Shown: positions 11,172-22,530, numbered from the stretch's first letter. The stretch is DNA of 64,000 bases from Terebella lapidaria (GCA_949152475.1 OX424570.1:15372694-15436693), one strand, 5' to 3'. The notes: a model not told the origin generated them from the sequence alone. Numbers and translations are program-made.

Positions 11172-11213
11172 GACAGTCAGTTGTGTGGTTCAGTCCACAC
11201 TTATTTAACTGTC
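11172..11213 (+). other. Nested hairpin conserved between gene flanks
   Basis: An inner stem GTGTGG/CCACAC (11183-11188 with 11195-11200) lies inside an outer GACAGT/ACTGTC pair. The block, continuing for about 40 bp downstream, is nearly unchanged at 31966-32007 in the gene 2 flank, and looks better conserved than its surroundings. It could be a structured 3' UTR or downstream RNA element. Confidence 0.45.
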
Positions 11214-12339
11214 GGTTTGAGATAAATTGGACAGTTTATATCGAGTGACACACTAAAATGTCATCATCATGTATATGATATGTTCTCAATAGTGATTATA
11301 ATAATAACAACAACACAGGTATCCCTTTATCCTTAACTAATTTGAAGGTTCTCTAATATAGATGTCCAACTTAAGTTATATCCCCAAGGTGACGAAGCCA
11401 CTTGGTGGTGGAACTTTAGGTTCGCACGTTTGTAGATGGATTCCGACGTCATCACAATATTTCCTGAATAAAATCCTGTTTTTTATCATGTCTCACTCTA
11501 TGCAGGAATATAAAAGAAGAAATTAGTTGGTTTGTTTCGGATTTCAAAATTATTTTCATAGGTGGTTGAGCAGTTATATGTACTAGTTCCATCAGGTATA
11601 CAGTACAAACAACTACATTAACCACGCTGTCTGCCCCTGATGACGCCAGTTTGTATTTGGTTGGTACCTAATTTGATTGATACTTATAAATCAGTAATAT
11701 TCATATTGAATCCAGGATTATAATATATATCCACGATAATAAGTTTAATGAAACATGTTTTGGACGATACAAAGAAAAAATATTAAACATGCAGCTAATA
11801 CACAGACAATAATATTCCATAAAAAATATTATCGATAGTTGTTTATTTTCATTGAAAAAGTTGTGTTTGATGTATGAATCTGTCGTCTATTAAAGGACAA
11901 TGAATTCTCCTGATATGGTTTCCTGTGGTGACGTTTCCTGAGCTTTCTTCTAGATACAAAGTCCACAAATATTTTCCTCTATCTAGTCCTCCTGATTCTG
12001 TATATTTCTGGCTCTCATGGTGCAGAAATCTGTCCATGAAATTCTGCTCACTGATGTTATTTTGTTTCTCCGCTTCTGTTTCATTTCATCTGTCGTTTTG
12101 TTCGCCCTTTCGATATGTATCATAGGGCTTATTTAATCTCTCGTTCTTATATTCAATTCCTATCCATGTCTTCTGCATCATTCTGTTCAATCTTCTGTTC
12201 CATTCTGTCAATCTTCTGTTTTTCTGAAGTTGGCTAATCACAGATATTCTCCCCTTTGAATTTCGCTCTCTCTATTCGGCTTTAGGTGGTTAAGAAATGT
12301 GTGTTCATTCACCTTTCATCGATTTGACTTTCGTCCTCT

Positions 12340-12610
12340 CAACTCCCGTTTACTCCCTCTTAGTTATAGTCTATGTATTTGGCTTCTGTATGCTGGAATT
12401 ATGTTTGTCCATTCACTTTTTGTCCTTGTGATATTTTTTGTCCACTCGGATTCCATATGGACATTTGTTTGTACACCTGGCCTTTATCTGTTGGGATTTG
12501 GTTTGACCATCCGGATTTTACCTGCTAGATGTTATTGTGTCAACCTTTTTTTCCCAGCTGTTGTTTGCTGGAATTTTGTTTGTCCATGCGGCTCATGTCT
12601 GCTCGTTTCA
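12340..12610 (+). repeat. Degenerate minisatellite, gene 1 flank
   Basis: Irregular repeats of roughly 35-50 bp built on 'GTTTGTCCAYNCGGCTTTTGTCTGCTGG'-like units. The same kind of array occurs at the matching distance behind gene 2 (32930-33300) and, inverted, behind gene 3 (46540-46860). A frame crossing it is not a gene. Confidence 0.6.
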
Positions 12611-12989
12611 TTTCCTGAGGTTACGTTTTCGACTGACGCCAGGTGAATAACAATACGCCACCTGACAGAACGAGACAGAGTAATGTATTTGCACATCAGA
12701 CTCGATCGCTAATAACAAGCTAGCCGCTCACTGCTAGTATGACTCTGCCTATAATATTTTGAATATTTGTATTTTGAAATGCTTTTTAATAGGCCATGTT
12801 ATAATCTATTCCGCAAACAAGTTATTTCCAGCTGTGGATATTGATGTTGCTGTTCAATATAGTATACCTCTACTTTCAGCGAATTTTGTTCTTCCTTCTA
12901 CATTAAAAGGATTATGATTTATCACAGCAGTAACATCATGTTTTCTGGATTCGATTGAATGGGTTAATATATAACTCTATTCTTGGACT

Positions 12990-15000
12990 GCATTGTTCCA
13001 ACTTTTTATGTGTGATTGCTGTTGTAATTGAACAACATGTTTGATATGTATGTTCATGTAAGCCTTGCATGTCTGAACGAATTTTATTATAATGCATGAT
13101 GTTTTTGCATGTTGTGATAAATTGGTGAATGATTCGAGTTTTAGTTGATCACAATATTTAATACTTGGCACGTGTTATTCAGTCACATCAATTCAGATCA
13201 GACAAAGTCGAATATCCCCAAACCGCTTGATTATTGGGTTCAACAAATGAAAACTTCCTTTCATATTTTATACTGCACTAAACATCACTGTGGTGAGACT
13301 GGATGCCCTAACGATCGTTAGTGCATCCCGCAATGGCGAACCCACTCGCGGTTCGTTTGAATTTTCTTCATTTTCCCGATAATTACGATTGTGATCGATA
13401 CACACATGCTTCTGTTGATTCTTATGCGCACGAACAACCGTTCGTTGTAAATACATGGCGATTTATGTTGGTTTGAGCATGAAAAACTCGTATGAAAAAA
13501 AAAGCCGAAAGATTCCCTAACGATTGTTTTTTTGTAAAATCGAAGATTCCCTAACGAACATGTGAAGATTCCCTAACGATCTTTTCTTTATTAATTAAAA
13601 TCTACGTTATTTAAATGTTAAACGTGAAATAAAGTACCAATTGATATGTATTGATATGTATAGATGATGTTCTAATACAGTTTCCTATTTTTGATGTGAC
13701 ATTCGCTAATTTATGTCGCATAAATCAACGAATTCACAATGGTGCATGATATTGACGCATTACAATATACACGTATTAGGCGTATATCGTTAGGGAATCT
13801 CACTTTTGTCGTTGGTGAATCTTATCGCTAATTCTTTTCCTCAACATATCTAAACAAAGAAGCGTGATCTGCTTGAAATAACTACGCATGTCTTTGACCA
13901 AAACACTAAGCTACCTTCAGAGTGTCCATTTATCACAAATGGACCTGTCATTTGATAGAATACGGTTAAAAACCAAACTGATCGTGTTTACTGTCGGCCA
14001 TTGCGGGATGCACTAACGATCGTTAGTGCATCCAGTATCACCACAGTGAAACATGGAAACAATACCACAGTGAAACATGGAAATAATAAGTATATGGTGT
14101 CCGAGCAAACAAAACCGAGTCCATTATCCGATCTATCCGATATCCGATATTCCTCTACATTACGTTCTGGATATCAAGGTGAGAACATTTCTGGGTAGAC
14201 TCAAAAGAGAATAATTTTGTATAATAAAGGTCTTTGGCCGTAGTGATGTCCATAGAAAAAAAAACTATTTTCACGCAAATCCTCTAGAGATAATTCCTCT
14301 ATATGTGATTAGTGTTGTAATCTAACAGAATGTTTAATATTTCATGTGTGCTTTGCATGTCTGAGTGAATTTGATTATAATCCATGTTTTCTTTACATGT
14401 TGTGATAAATTGGTGAATGATTCGAGTTCGAGTTGATCAGAATATGTGATACTTTTTATGGCATGTTTCAGTGAGATACATATATTCAGACAAAACAAAG
14501 TCAAATATCCCTATATCACTTGAATATTGGGTTCAACAAAGGAATACTTCCTTTCATATTTTATACTGCATACTAAACGTTCTGGGTATCAAAGTGAGAA
14601 CATTCAACGATAGACAAACAAGGGGAGGAAAATGTCCAGTAGAGGTCTTTGGCTGTTGTAATGCTCATGAGAAAAAATACTATTTTCGCACAAATCAAAT
14701 GAATGGAAAATACATAGCTAATTCCTCTACGTGTAAACGGTGTTGTAATCAACCTGTATGTTCAATATTTTACACGAGCTTTGCATGTTTCAATGAATTA
14801 TTTCAATGTATTATCCATTTTTTGCATGTTGTGATAAATTGGTGAAAGATTCGGGTTCCAGTTGATCACAATATTGGATACTTTTCATGTTAACTTATCA
14901 TGTCTCAGTGAGTTACATAAATTCAGACAAGAAAACGTAAAATATCCCATTTGATTATTGGGCTCACAAAAGAAAAGCTATCACTCATGTTTTATACTAC
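12990..15000 (+). repeat. Degenerate tandem units of about 0.4-0.6 kb
   Basis: Three successive copies can be aligned by landmarks TTGCATGT, 'GTTGTGATAAATTGGTGAA' and 'AATTCAGAYAARRCAAAGTC': starting near 12990, 14310 and 14730. The first is split by the transposon at 13286-14048. A copy lies behind gene 2 at about 33890-34300 and an inverted one behind gene 3 at about 45590-45800. Confidence 0.6.
13286..14048. mobile_element. DNA transposon, 763 bp, 52-bp TIRs and 6-bp target duplication
   Basis: Left end 13286-13337 and right end 13997-14048 are inverted copies over 52 bp with about three mismatches, beginning CACTGTGGTGA. AAACAT flanks both sides (13280-13285 and 14049-14054). Each TIR contains the palindrome CTAACGATCGTTAG, and the interior has further GATTCCCTAACGA copies near 13511, 13548 and 13569 plus an inverted one near 13787: likely subterminal binding sites. 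No transposase is encoded. The insertion interrupts a tandem unit whose uninterrupted relative lies near 14570. Termini starting CACTG recall CMC- or hAT-type ends, but the 6-bp duplication fits neither neatly. Confidence 0.85.
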
Positions 15001-16764
15001 ATACCACTGAATAGTTATGACCAGGACCTGTTTCTAAGGTGGAGAAAAGAACAACAAATAGTATTCAATAACTGACATTATCTTTTTCTATTATTGTCCA
15101 TAATAATAATAGGAAATTGGGGAAACATTTATGATTGGTGTAAATGAGGCAGTGTCCACTAAAGCTTCTATGTGTGTAATATTCAGTTGATGTCATGACT
15201 ACATGTTGTTACAACAATTATCCAATATTGGCTAGTGCGAAAATAATAAATAATTGTTGGGATTCTGCAAGGATTTACGCTAAAATAAGGTATTGTTATT
15301 CAGGAAATAAGGTTTTTGTATTAATTAATATTATACCTTGTCCTTCTATCCAGATTATTATTGCACACACAAAGAAAGTTATTCGTGAAGACTTGAATAT
15401 TTTAAGATATATTATTGTCCGAGCACAACTTTTACATGACATCGGAGACACACAATGACGCGGTCGTTGGGTTCTCTTGATATCTTTATTGACAACATTA
15501 TGATGTATATGGTTATTTACATAAATATTACTGGGAAGACATATTTACATAAAATACAATGAAATTTATGTGAGTTAATTCACACAAAGGAAAATTGTAC
15601 CCGAAAGCCCACGTCCCTCTCTTTGTTAGCTTGCATTTAATTATGTATATTATCCAAGAAAATTTAATTGAAATGGTTGGGAATTACTGTCTTGTGTATT
15701 TTCATGTATTTGTTGTCAATAAATGTCTTTCTTTCACCCCATTGTTCGAGTTTACTTTCAATATGAAACGAGAATATTCTGACTATTAATCACAAAATAA
15801 ATGATTATTTATACATCTGCAAAGATATTTTGTGTGTTTGATGGACTTATATTGACTATATATTATCTTGATACATTCATATAAACTGTACATAGCCAAT
15901 TTACCAGATCTGTATCTCAAATATTTACATGTAAAATATTCCACAAATCATCTGTTTCGGTTGTAATTGTTAGGTATGAAAGATTCATCATAATATTTTA
16001 CTGAATTTTTTTTTTCTCGGAGGAAACATAATGATAAGAAAATAAAGTATTGCGATTCTCATCATAATGCTTTCATTATATTGCAAGTTTTGTTAACTAG
16101 GTAGTGGCAATCTGTCCCAAATGTCGACGGTTGTCTAAAGGTGGCAGTGTCGGCAATACTGACGGCTGTATGAATGAGGCAGAGCCAACTAGACATGTTT
16201 TTAATGTGGTTTTAATATATCAATTAGATGATACTATGACCAGCTACAACAGTTTTCCGATAGTGGCTAGTATTTGATGTGGTATTAAAATATCAATTAG
16301 TTGATACGGTGACCATCTACAACATTTAGTGACTAATACTTCTCACTGATTGTGGGGATTCATCAGAAAGAATGTATGCTCGAATGTTTTATCAGGCTTT
16401 TGACAAAATATTCAGGATATATTATGATGACATCATAGGAATGTTGCTGAATACAAAAGAGAAGTTGACAATGGAAAATGATCACCTTTGCCATATAATA
16501 TATCTGACACGTTAATATCATCATAGATCGCCAACCTCAGATCAATATAGTTGAAATGATTAGGAAGTCTGTAACACCTTTATTATGTACAAGAGTACAC
16601 ACAGGACCATGTGAATTTCGCAGGACATTTCGGATAGAACAAAAAACATACTTATATTATGTATCCTTAAGAGTAGAGATCGCTCTGCGTGACTGGAAAA
16701 CATAACGTTCATAACCTCCTTGCATTTGATGTGCACATACATATGACTCATTTATATTTCATTT
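15001..16764 (+). other. Distal 3' flank of gene 1
   Basis: Non-coding. The blocks at 15470-15800 (around GATATCTTTATTGACAACAT and TGTCAATAAATGTCTTTCTT) recur at 35515-35830 and 36475-36840, and inverted at 38880-39210 and 44730-45000. The block with 'GGCAGAGCCAACTAG' near 16170 recurs near 36150. No gene recognised. Confidence 0.5.
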
Positions 16765-16890
16765 AGAGCCTAACTGGAATGTATCTTGTTTATGTTTTCA
16801 TATCGTGCATATGGCTTCCCTGATCATTTTGGTTTTTACAGAACTTGATAATCTCAAGCACAACCTGATATATCTCGAAAGTTGTTTTTT
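16765..16890 (+). repeat. Truncated copy of the 42779-43673 TIR element
   Basis: Shares the end sequence (GAGCCTAACTGGAATGTA against AAGTCTAACTAGAGTGTA) and the following GATCATTTTGGTTTTTACAG block with the left end of the element at 42779. Only this end is present; the rest diverges. Confidence 0.6.
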
Positions 16891-16934
16891 TTCATTCTTT
16901 TTTTCTTTCATAGTTAGAGTTAAATATTTAGATT

Positions 16935-17599
16935 TATTGTCGGTGTCAGTGCTGGTGTTCGTCAAATCTGTCCCGGGGATATCATGATTGGATTGGGTAA
17001 TTATTAACTTGTACACCTAATTCATTGGGTTTGTTTAGGATTGTTCTCGTAGTATAGATAGGTGCGCAACTGTATGTTACGAAATCGGGATTCTTCAGGG
17101 TCCGATCAGCCCTTTTACGTAGTATAGTGTTCGTTAGTGTTGTGCTTGAAGTGTCAGAAACCAGTCCGAATTCAATTTATCCAAGTTTATTAGGATGAAT
17201 ATTCCGATGACTCGATCACGGCCACATACGCAACTTCCTGATATAGCCCGAATGATAGTACAAGTTCAACAGTATATCACAGATATCTTCTTTGTAATTT
17301 CTTCAATATTTTAGAGACACGTCTTCACTCTCTAAATCTCTCAAACTCGACTCCGAAAAGCGCGGGGATTTTTCCATGCGGTGTCTGCTTTTCCCGCGTC
17401 GTGGAACAGGAGTTCATGTGATTCGTTGATTGTGATGTAATGTCTGTGTGGGCGTGGTTAGGTGTTTGGAAATGTTGTGATTGGTGGTGTGTTCTGCATG
17501 ACGTCATTTGTGGAGTTGTCATGTGATGAATCTGTGCCGTGTATGTCGAGTAGGATAAAGTGTGAGGGAGGGTTTCGGGTCGATAATTGTCATAAATAT
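16935..17599 (+). other. Non-coding stretch with R2 tail fragment
   Basis: 16935-17035 resembles the tail part of the dispersed family R2 (CAAATCTGTCCC and GGGGAT motifs, as at 26165 and 55165). The remainder to 17599 holds nothing recognised. Confidence 0.4.
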
Positions 17600-18190
17600 T
17601 CTACATGTATAGTTATTCCATCCAGTGTACCATAGAGATGCCTATATTTCACACACTCTCTACCCCTGGTGACGTACGGAAGCGTATTAGGGCCACATGA
17701 GTTTTTTAAAGTTCAATTTGTTGACTCATTATCTCGATAAGTCGAGTTAATTGTCTCGATAAATCAACTTAATATCTTGATAAATAGACTTACTATCTCG
17801 ATAAATATAAAGATAATTAACTCGATTTATCGGTATAATTAAGGCGATTTATCGAGATAAATAACTCGATTTATCGAGATAATAAGTCGATTTATCAAGA
17901 TAATAAATCGATTTATTGAGATAATATTTCGCTATATCGAGATAATTAACTCGATTTACCGAGATAATATCTCGATTTATCGAGATAATGAGTCGATTTA
18001 TCGAGATAATATTTCGATTCATTGACATAATAAGTCGACAAATTGAATTTTAAAAAAAAACTCATGTGGCCCTAATACGCTTCCGTAGGGACGCCAGTCG
18101 TGCTTGGCTGCGAATATTTCACAGGACTTTGTTTTTATTTTCATCATCAAAATCTGGTTGCATCGGTGGTAATATGGTGCTATACACACA
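17600..18190 (+). repeat. Dispersed repeat R2 copy split by a foldback
   Basis: 17600-17674 and 18091-18190 together resemble one R2 unit (TACCCCTGGTGACG ... CCAGTCGTGCTTGG ... TCATCATCAAAATCTGGTTG). The middle is occupied by the foldback at 17675-18087. Confidence 0.6.
17675..18087. mobile_element. Foldback element with TACGGAAGCG termini and repeat-built interior
   Basis: Both ends carry TACGGAAGCGTATTAGGGCC and then 'ACATGAG' in inverted orientation, followed by an A/T tract and 'TTCAATTTGT'. The interior is almost wholly variants of ATCTCGATAAATCGA/TCGATTTATCGAGAT, so the whole element folds on itself many times. It is inserted in an R2 copy; GACG occurs immediately left and two bases off on the right. 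Confidence 0.75.
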
Positions 18191-19439
18191 TTGGTAATGT
18201 TCTTTTGGCTTTTATTGGCACTTATCACCTTCTGTCTGTGGCTTTCAGCCAGGTTTTTCAAATAATTCTAGAGCAAAACCTATAACATTAGAAATGATTC
18301 CAATACATGAATTGATATAAAATACTCTGGACCAACTGCAAGAAAATGACTGAGATCCTGGTATCTTTTGGCTAAAAAAACCGTTGCTATATGTGAAACA
18401 CAAAAACCATCTCTTGAATCATCTTTAGGTAACTTCGTTCCAAATTTGAGAACAAAAAGTTGACTGTAAACTCAAAGATGTGGATGACAGAATGTCGAAG
18501 GATCTATGACATATAAGCTGCATTTTTTGGCTCCACGGTGAGTATTCAGAAGGTGTTTAAACTGCTGTATAATAATATATTTTAACGTTATCCCAGATCT
18601 ACGTTACGTATTCGTTCACATTCACTTTATCTTATTCTTCTCTGAGGAAATGAACGATATATCCCTTAATATTCTAATAATGTGGATGAGCATTCACCTG
18701 GTGTTTAAGGTCACTTTGTTTTAGAACCATGAACTGTTCATATTGATTGACCTTCTGTATCCGCGATTTTGTCTGCCTATGATAATAAAAAGTACAAGTC
18801 ACACTCAGCTGAGCTCTTAGGCAGATCAATTATAGTGGGGGCAAATCATGTGCATAGTTGGAGTGATTTACACGTGGAAAACAGAACTTTTATCGCCCAC
18901 CAAACATGAATATATAAACAAATCATGATGCGCGTGAATACTTGCGTGTACTTATACTTAGATGAATTAACACGGGAGAATTTATGTAATTAAACTACAT
19001 TGGAAAAATAACTTTCAACACGCACTAAACATGAATAAATAAAGAGTAATTTCACAGTAGAATGCGATCAATCATTATCATATATCTTGAATCAAAACAC
19101 AATGGGATACTTTATTGACTACTGCTAATGGATCAATTAAATTACAGCTCCAAACTAATTTAGTCCTCTGAATGCCATCATGTCCAGTTTCCACTTTTGT
19201 CATCACAGTATTATATGCACAATTATTCATACTGTGTGGAAATAGAATATATCCCAATTCCGTCCTATCCTATCCTGCTCTGTCCCATGTAAAACTCACC
19301 CCATCCGATCCATCTAATCCCACTCCAGCCCATTAAATCCCTTTCTATCTCGATCAATTATCATCCCAGCCCATCACACCACATAGCAATAATAAAATTG
19401 GGATTGGACGGGAAAGGGATGAAATTGTGTGCGGTGGAG
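18191..19439. other. Non-coding stretch
   Basis: AT-rich, with a pyrimidine-rich CCCATCC/CCTATCC tract near 19260-19370. No gene recognised. Confidence 0.4.
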
Positions 19440-19615
19440 GCGGCTATACTTACCACACTGTCTGCCCCTGGTGGCGCTGGTGTGTCTTTCGATGGGGTGT
19501 TTGATCGGGCTTTGTTCATGTTGTTTCTATTGCAAAATATTGTGTTTTACGTTTGTTATTGGAATCATCAAAATTTGGCTGTGTTGGTGGTGATAGATTT
19601 ATTCTTACATTCTCA
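19440..19615 (+). repeat. Dispersed repeat R2 copy
   Basis: Contains CTGTCTGCCCCTGGTGGCGC, GATCGGGCTTTGTT, TTTCTATTGCAAAATATTGT and the TTGGTGGTGATAGATT end, in the R2 order. Same orientation as the other copies in the window. A 136-codon frame starting just upstream reads through this repeat and is not called. Confidence 0.65.
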
Positions 19616-20231
19616 TCCCGAGGATTGTGTGTTTAACATAATAATCCGAATGGTCATATCTCGGAGCCAGTCTAAAACTGACTATGCTTTGCCCGGATGC
19701 TTTAACACAAGATGGCATGGATTTCAGTCAAATGTCATTCATTTTTCGTTTTTCTTTTATTTTTGGTACCTCAATACCCACAATGTAACTCAATGTAACA
19801 GGTCATAATTAAATTTATGAGAATGTAACCAAAAGCGTACACAAAAAATACTTCAGATTTTAGTACATGGATCCTCCCTTATCACCAGTAGGCAACTGGA
19901 TTCTTTCCCTATACAAAACCCATAGGTGATCCACTCCAGTTTTATTTTCACCAAGAATATACTTTCACAATTTCACGCTATTATACATTTGTGAAAGTGT
20001 ATTGAAAGTGTACATATTCTCACAAGTATACGCAACAAACTGGTTGTTCACATACATATTGTACCAAATGACAATTTATATGAGAAAAATTGCTGGCTGA
20101 ATAAACATCGGAATTCCTGTGTTGTAAAAGTAATGTTTAATTATTGATCCTTTGCAAATGGCAGGAAAACACTTGACTAAAAAAATATGATTGAGAAACT
20201 ACATTGAGATTATTTCTGATACACTTTGCAG

Positions 20232-20310
20232 TTTCAATCATGGTTAGGTCAAGGTTAATGGGAGGATCGAGTAATAAGGCCCTCTTTACTCTTTCTTGCA
20301 GGCGTGATAC
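20232..20310 (+). repeat. Direct repeat, upstream copy, ending in a splice-acceptor-like tract
   Basis: Nearly the same sequence lies at 21422-21511, on the other side of gene 2 exon 1: ATCATGGTTAGGTCAAGGTT ... CCCTCTTTACTCTTTCTTGCAG then G(C/T)GTGATAC. The upstream copy lacks about 13 bp present in the downstream one. The pyrimidine tract and CAG resemble an acceptor. Confidence 0.7.
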
Positions 20311-20888
20311 TTCTAATCCATTCACGCTCATGGTTCAGTGACACTGAAAGTCATCATAACGCAACTGGATAAAATAACTACTTTCTACCAAATTTGAGTT
20401 TCATTAAAAAATATACAATGAAAATCAGGAAAAAGAAAGAAAGCATACCTTGTGGCATACACTTCACTAAGAAAATATTGTAACTATTTCTAGTCATGAA
20501 CTGTTTTGGTGGAATAAACATGAGAATGAACTGGTTGTCGTGGTATACTGTTTTCATTGCATTGCAATATCCAATGCAGTAGGCGTCATACTATACAGTA
20601 CTATTACTGTATAGGACAATATTTGACACAAGGCTGTAAACATATTCAGTACAAAAAAAATTATGAATACAATATTATGCTAATCATTAGTGACGCTTGT
20701 GATCTTCATTATCAATACCCATTTAATAATAGCTCTCTTGTAATCACTAACTAGGAATATGATTTGTTTTCCATGGGAGCCATGTTGATGGTGTACTCCC
20801 AACTCTGTCAATTTTTTCTACAGCCGTTCATCATCGATCGTCGAACTCAAACCCTGTACATGTGCAGAAAGGGACTGAATACGAATCC

Positions 20889-20913
20889 TATCTACATAAA
20901 CATATTTTATTCA
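20889..20913 (+). promoter_or_regulatory. Conserved upstream block of gene 2 (possible promoter)
   Basis: Identical over 24-25 bases to the block before gene 1 (6347), 148-172 bp before the start codon. The preceding GGGACTG(G/A)ATACGAAT is shared as well. Confidence 0.4.
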
Positions 20914-21060
20914 GCTACAACCCCGCAACTCCCGTGTGGCCTACATACGGACTCCACCCTTCAGGTTCCTTCACAGTGCTGCGGTGGATTATCATCACAG
21001 CATCACAAAAAGTACACACTCATATGACATTATCAACACAATCACACGAAGGAAGACGAT

Positions 21061-21358
21061 ATGTTTATGCAACAGCTAATATACGTTCTTTGTGGAACCC
21101 AAATGGCGATGGGTGTCATTTGGTCAGGTCTTTTTTCAGTAAAGAAAAATCAAATATTTCATACCAGTCAGACGATTGGAAGTCAAGTGTCGAAGCGGTT
21201 AGACTGTGTTGGGTGGTGTGCTCGAGAGGAAAGCTGCCGGGCTCTCAATTTTTACGAGGAAACAACAAATGGAAACGGCATCTGTGACCTCATCCCATTA
21301 GGTCAAATACAAGGGAGAGATCTCATTGACTCGCCTGGATACATGACACTGATCAAAG
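21061..21358 (+). CDS. Gene 2 exon 1: signal peptide and PAN/apple domain
   Basis: The start at 21061 is the position shared by all three copies and opens the leader MFMQQLIYVLCGTQMAMGV. The apple core has the same cysteine pattern as gene 1 (DCVGWC, ESC, GICDL). The exon is 298 bp, ends before GTAAGT at 21359 and leaves phase 1. An overlapping frame at 20862-21287 is a shadow. Confidence 0.88.
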
Positions 21359-21421
21359 GTAAGTTATGATGTTGTGCTCAGTATGAGTTTGGTGTTTCAA
21401 TAAATGGAAAGTTGAGTTTGT

Positions 21422-21511
21422 TTTAATCATGGTTAAGTCAAGGTTAATGGGAGGATCGATGAATAACTGTACTGATAACGCCCTCTTTACTCTTTCTTGC
21501 AGGTGTGATAC
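21422..21511 (+). repeat. Direct repeat, downstream copy
   Basis: Pairs with 20232-20310 across exon 1 of gene 2. It also ends in CTTTACTCTTTCTTGCAG followed by GTGTGATAC. Whether the CAG is used as an acceptor is not shown by the sequence. Confidence 0.7.
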
Positions 21512-21574
21512 TCAACAAAGTTGAGCTTATGTTAACTTTTGCAAGGGATATGGAACGAACAACCAAGCACAATG

Positions 21575-21790
21575 TATTCGAAGCGAACAAAATCTTTTCC
21601 GTTATCCAATCTCAAGAACTTCATGAACCTCCCTTATATGGTCATGAAGTGAAATCAGGTGTTCTGGAAATAGTAAGCATTTCCTGACCCACTGTGGCAC
21701 TCGTGAATTCCAAAACACTAACACACAAACAGGTCATGTTGCATACTAGGGACATATTTTGTGTACTTATCAACCACATTGTACGGAAGC
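21575..21790 (-). repeat. Reverse-transcriptase element, 3' tail and end of RT (fragment)
   Basis: Matches the region just beyond the RT stop at 59655-59860 (AGGTGTTCTGGAAATAGTAA, GCATTTCCTGACCCACTGTGG) and runs on into the RT C-terminus (ACTTATCAACCA, as at 59902). Together with 22228-22530 it is one decayed element on the minus strand, interrupted by about 440 bp of other sequence. Confidence 0.65.
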
Positions 21791-21841
21791 CCATAGGTGA
21801 CATGCGCGTAAAAACATTCTATGTCTTTTCCATCAAAAACC

Positions 21842-21980
21842 TAGCACGTTCGAACGTGGAAGCATTTAACACTATCACGTTCGCACGTGGAAACAGTTTA
21901 GACTATTGCGTTCACACGTGGAAAGTCCTAGGTTACCACGTTCACACGTGGAAGCATTTAACGCTTCCACGTTCGCACAA
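21842..21980 (+). repeat. Tandem CACGTTCGCACGTGGAA motif array
   Basis: Five copies of CACGTTCRMACGTGGAA, spaced about 28-38 bp with variable spacers (GCATTTAAC and similar). The motif is close to palindromic (TTCCACGTTCG.ACGTGGAA), and most copies contain an ACGTG core. It lies within the interruption of the RT fragment, in intron 1 of gene 2. Confidence 0.7.
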
Positions 21981-22227
21981 TTGTTATTCCAGTCAGATAG
22001 AGAGAACCATCTATGATTATATTGATCTCGAATATTGATCATATCGCTGTGATATTTTTGAGTAGACATGGGCACAAGTTTTTTTTTTTTATATAGCAAA
22101 TAGATTTTCAGTGACTTCCGCCAGTCCGTTAACTGACAATGTAACATGAATATTTTGAGGCCAATTAGATGAAAAGGCACAGTCAGAATTGAATGCGTGC
22201 TGAAGCAATATGTTTGTGGCGGCTCCG

Positions 22228-22530
22228 ATTCTTACCTGCAGCTAGCTCTGGAACAAGTTGAGACAAACACGCCATATGCTGGCGAAATAGGAATATTTGC
22301 TGCTTAGAGATGGGAAACTGACCATGCAAAAATTGAAATCATCACGCTTGTCATATCGTCCAGTTAACAGGTTAGAATCGTTGTCAATCTCACACCTAAG
22401 ATCTAAATATTTAGAAAAATTTGAGGAGTCTGTAGTATCTTCAATTTCAAGTTCCCCAGGCATCCAAATAATCAACAAACTTAGGATTTTTCAGTGGCAT
22501 GACATCATCTATGTATTGGAAAGTGAAGTT
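22228..22530 (-). pseudogene. Reverse-transcriptase fragment, relative of 59858-60808
   Basis: On the minus strand it encodes ELEIEDTTDSSNFSKYLDLR and YDKRDDFNF, which match ELEIKDTTESANFSNYLDLR and YDKRDDFNF in the larger element. Nucleotide similarity extends from about 22228 to 22530 (against 60033-60340). It covers only the region after the YIDD motif, with frameshifts near both ends, so it is an inactive remnant in intron 1 of gene 2. Confidence 0.8.

Larger units (their letters stand above)
10502..12989 (+). other. 3' flank of gene 1, paralogous to gene 2 and gene 3 flanks
   Basis: Non-coding, but collinear by eye with 31458-33880 and, inverted, with about 45800-48600. Landmarks shared in order are the nested hairpin at 11172-11213, a degenerate minisatellite at 12340-12610 and a block containing ATACGCCACCTGACAGAACG at about 12655. 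Part of a dispersed repeat (family R2) lies at 11563-11660. The 3' UTR end cannot be placed. Confidence 0.6.
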
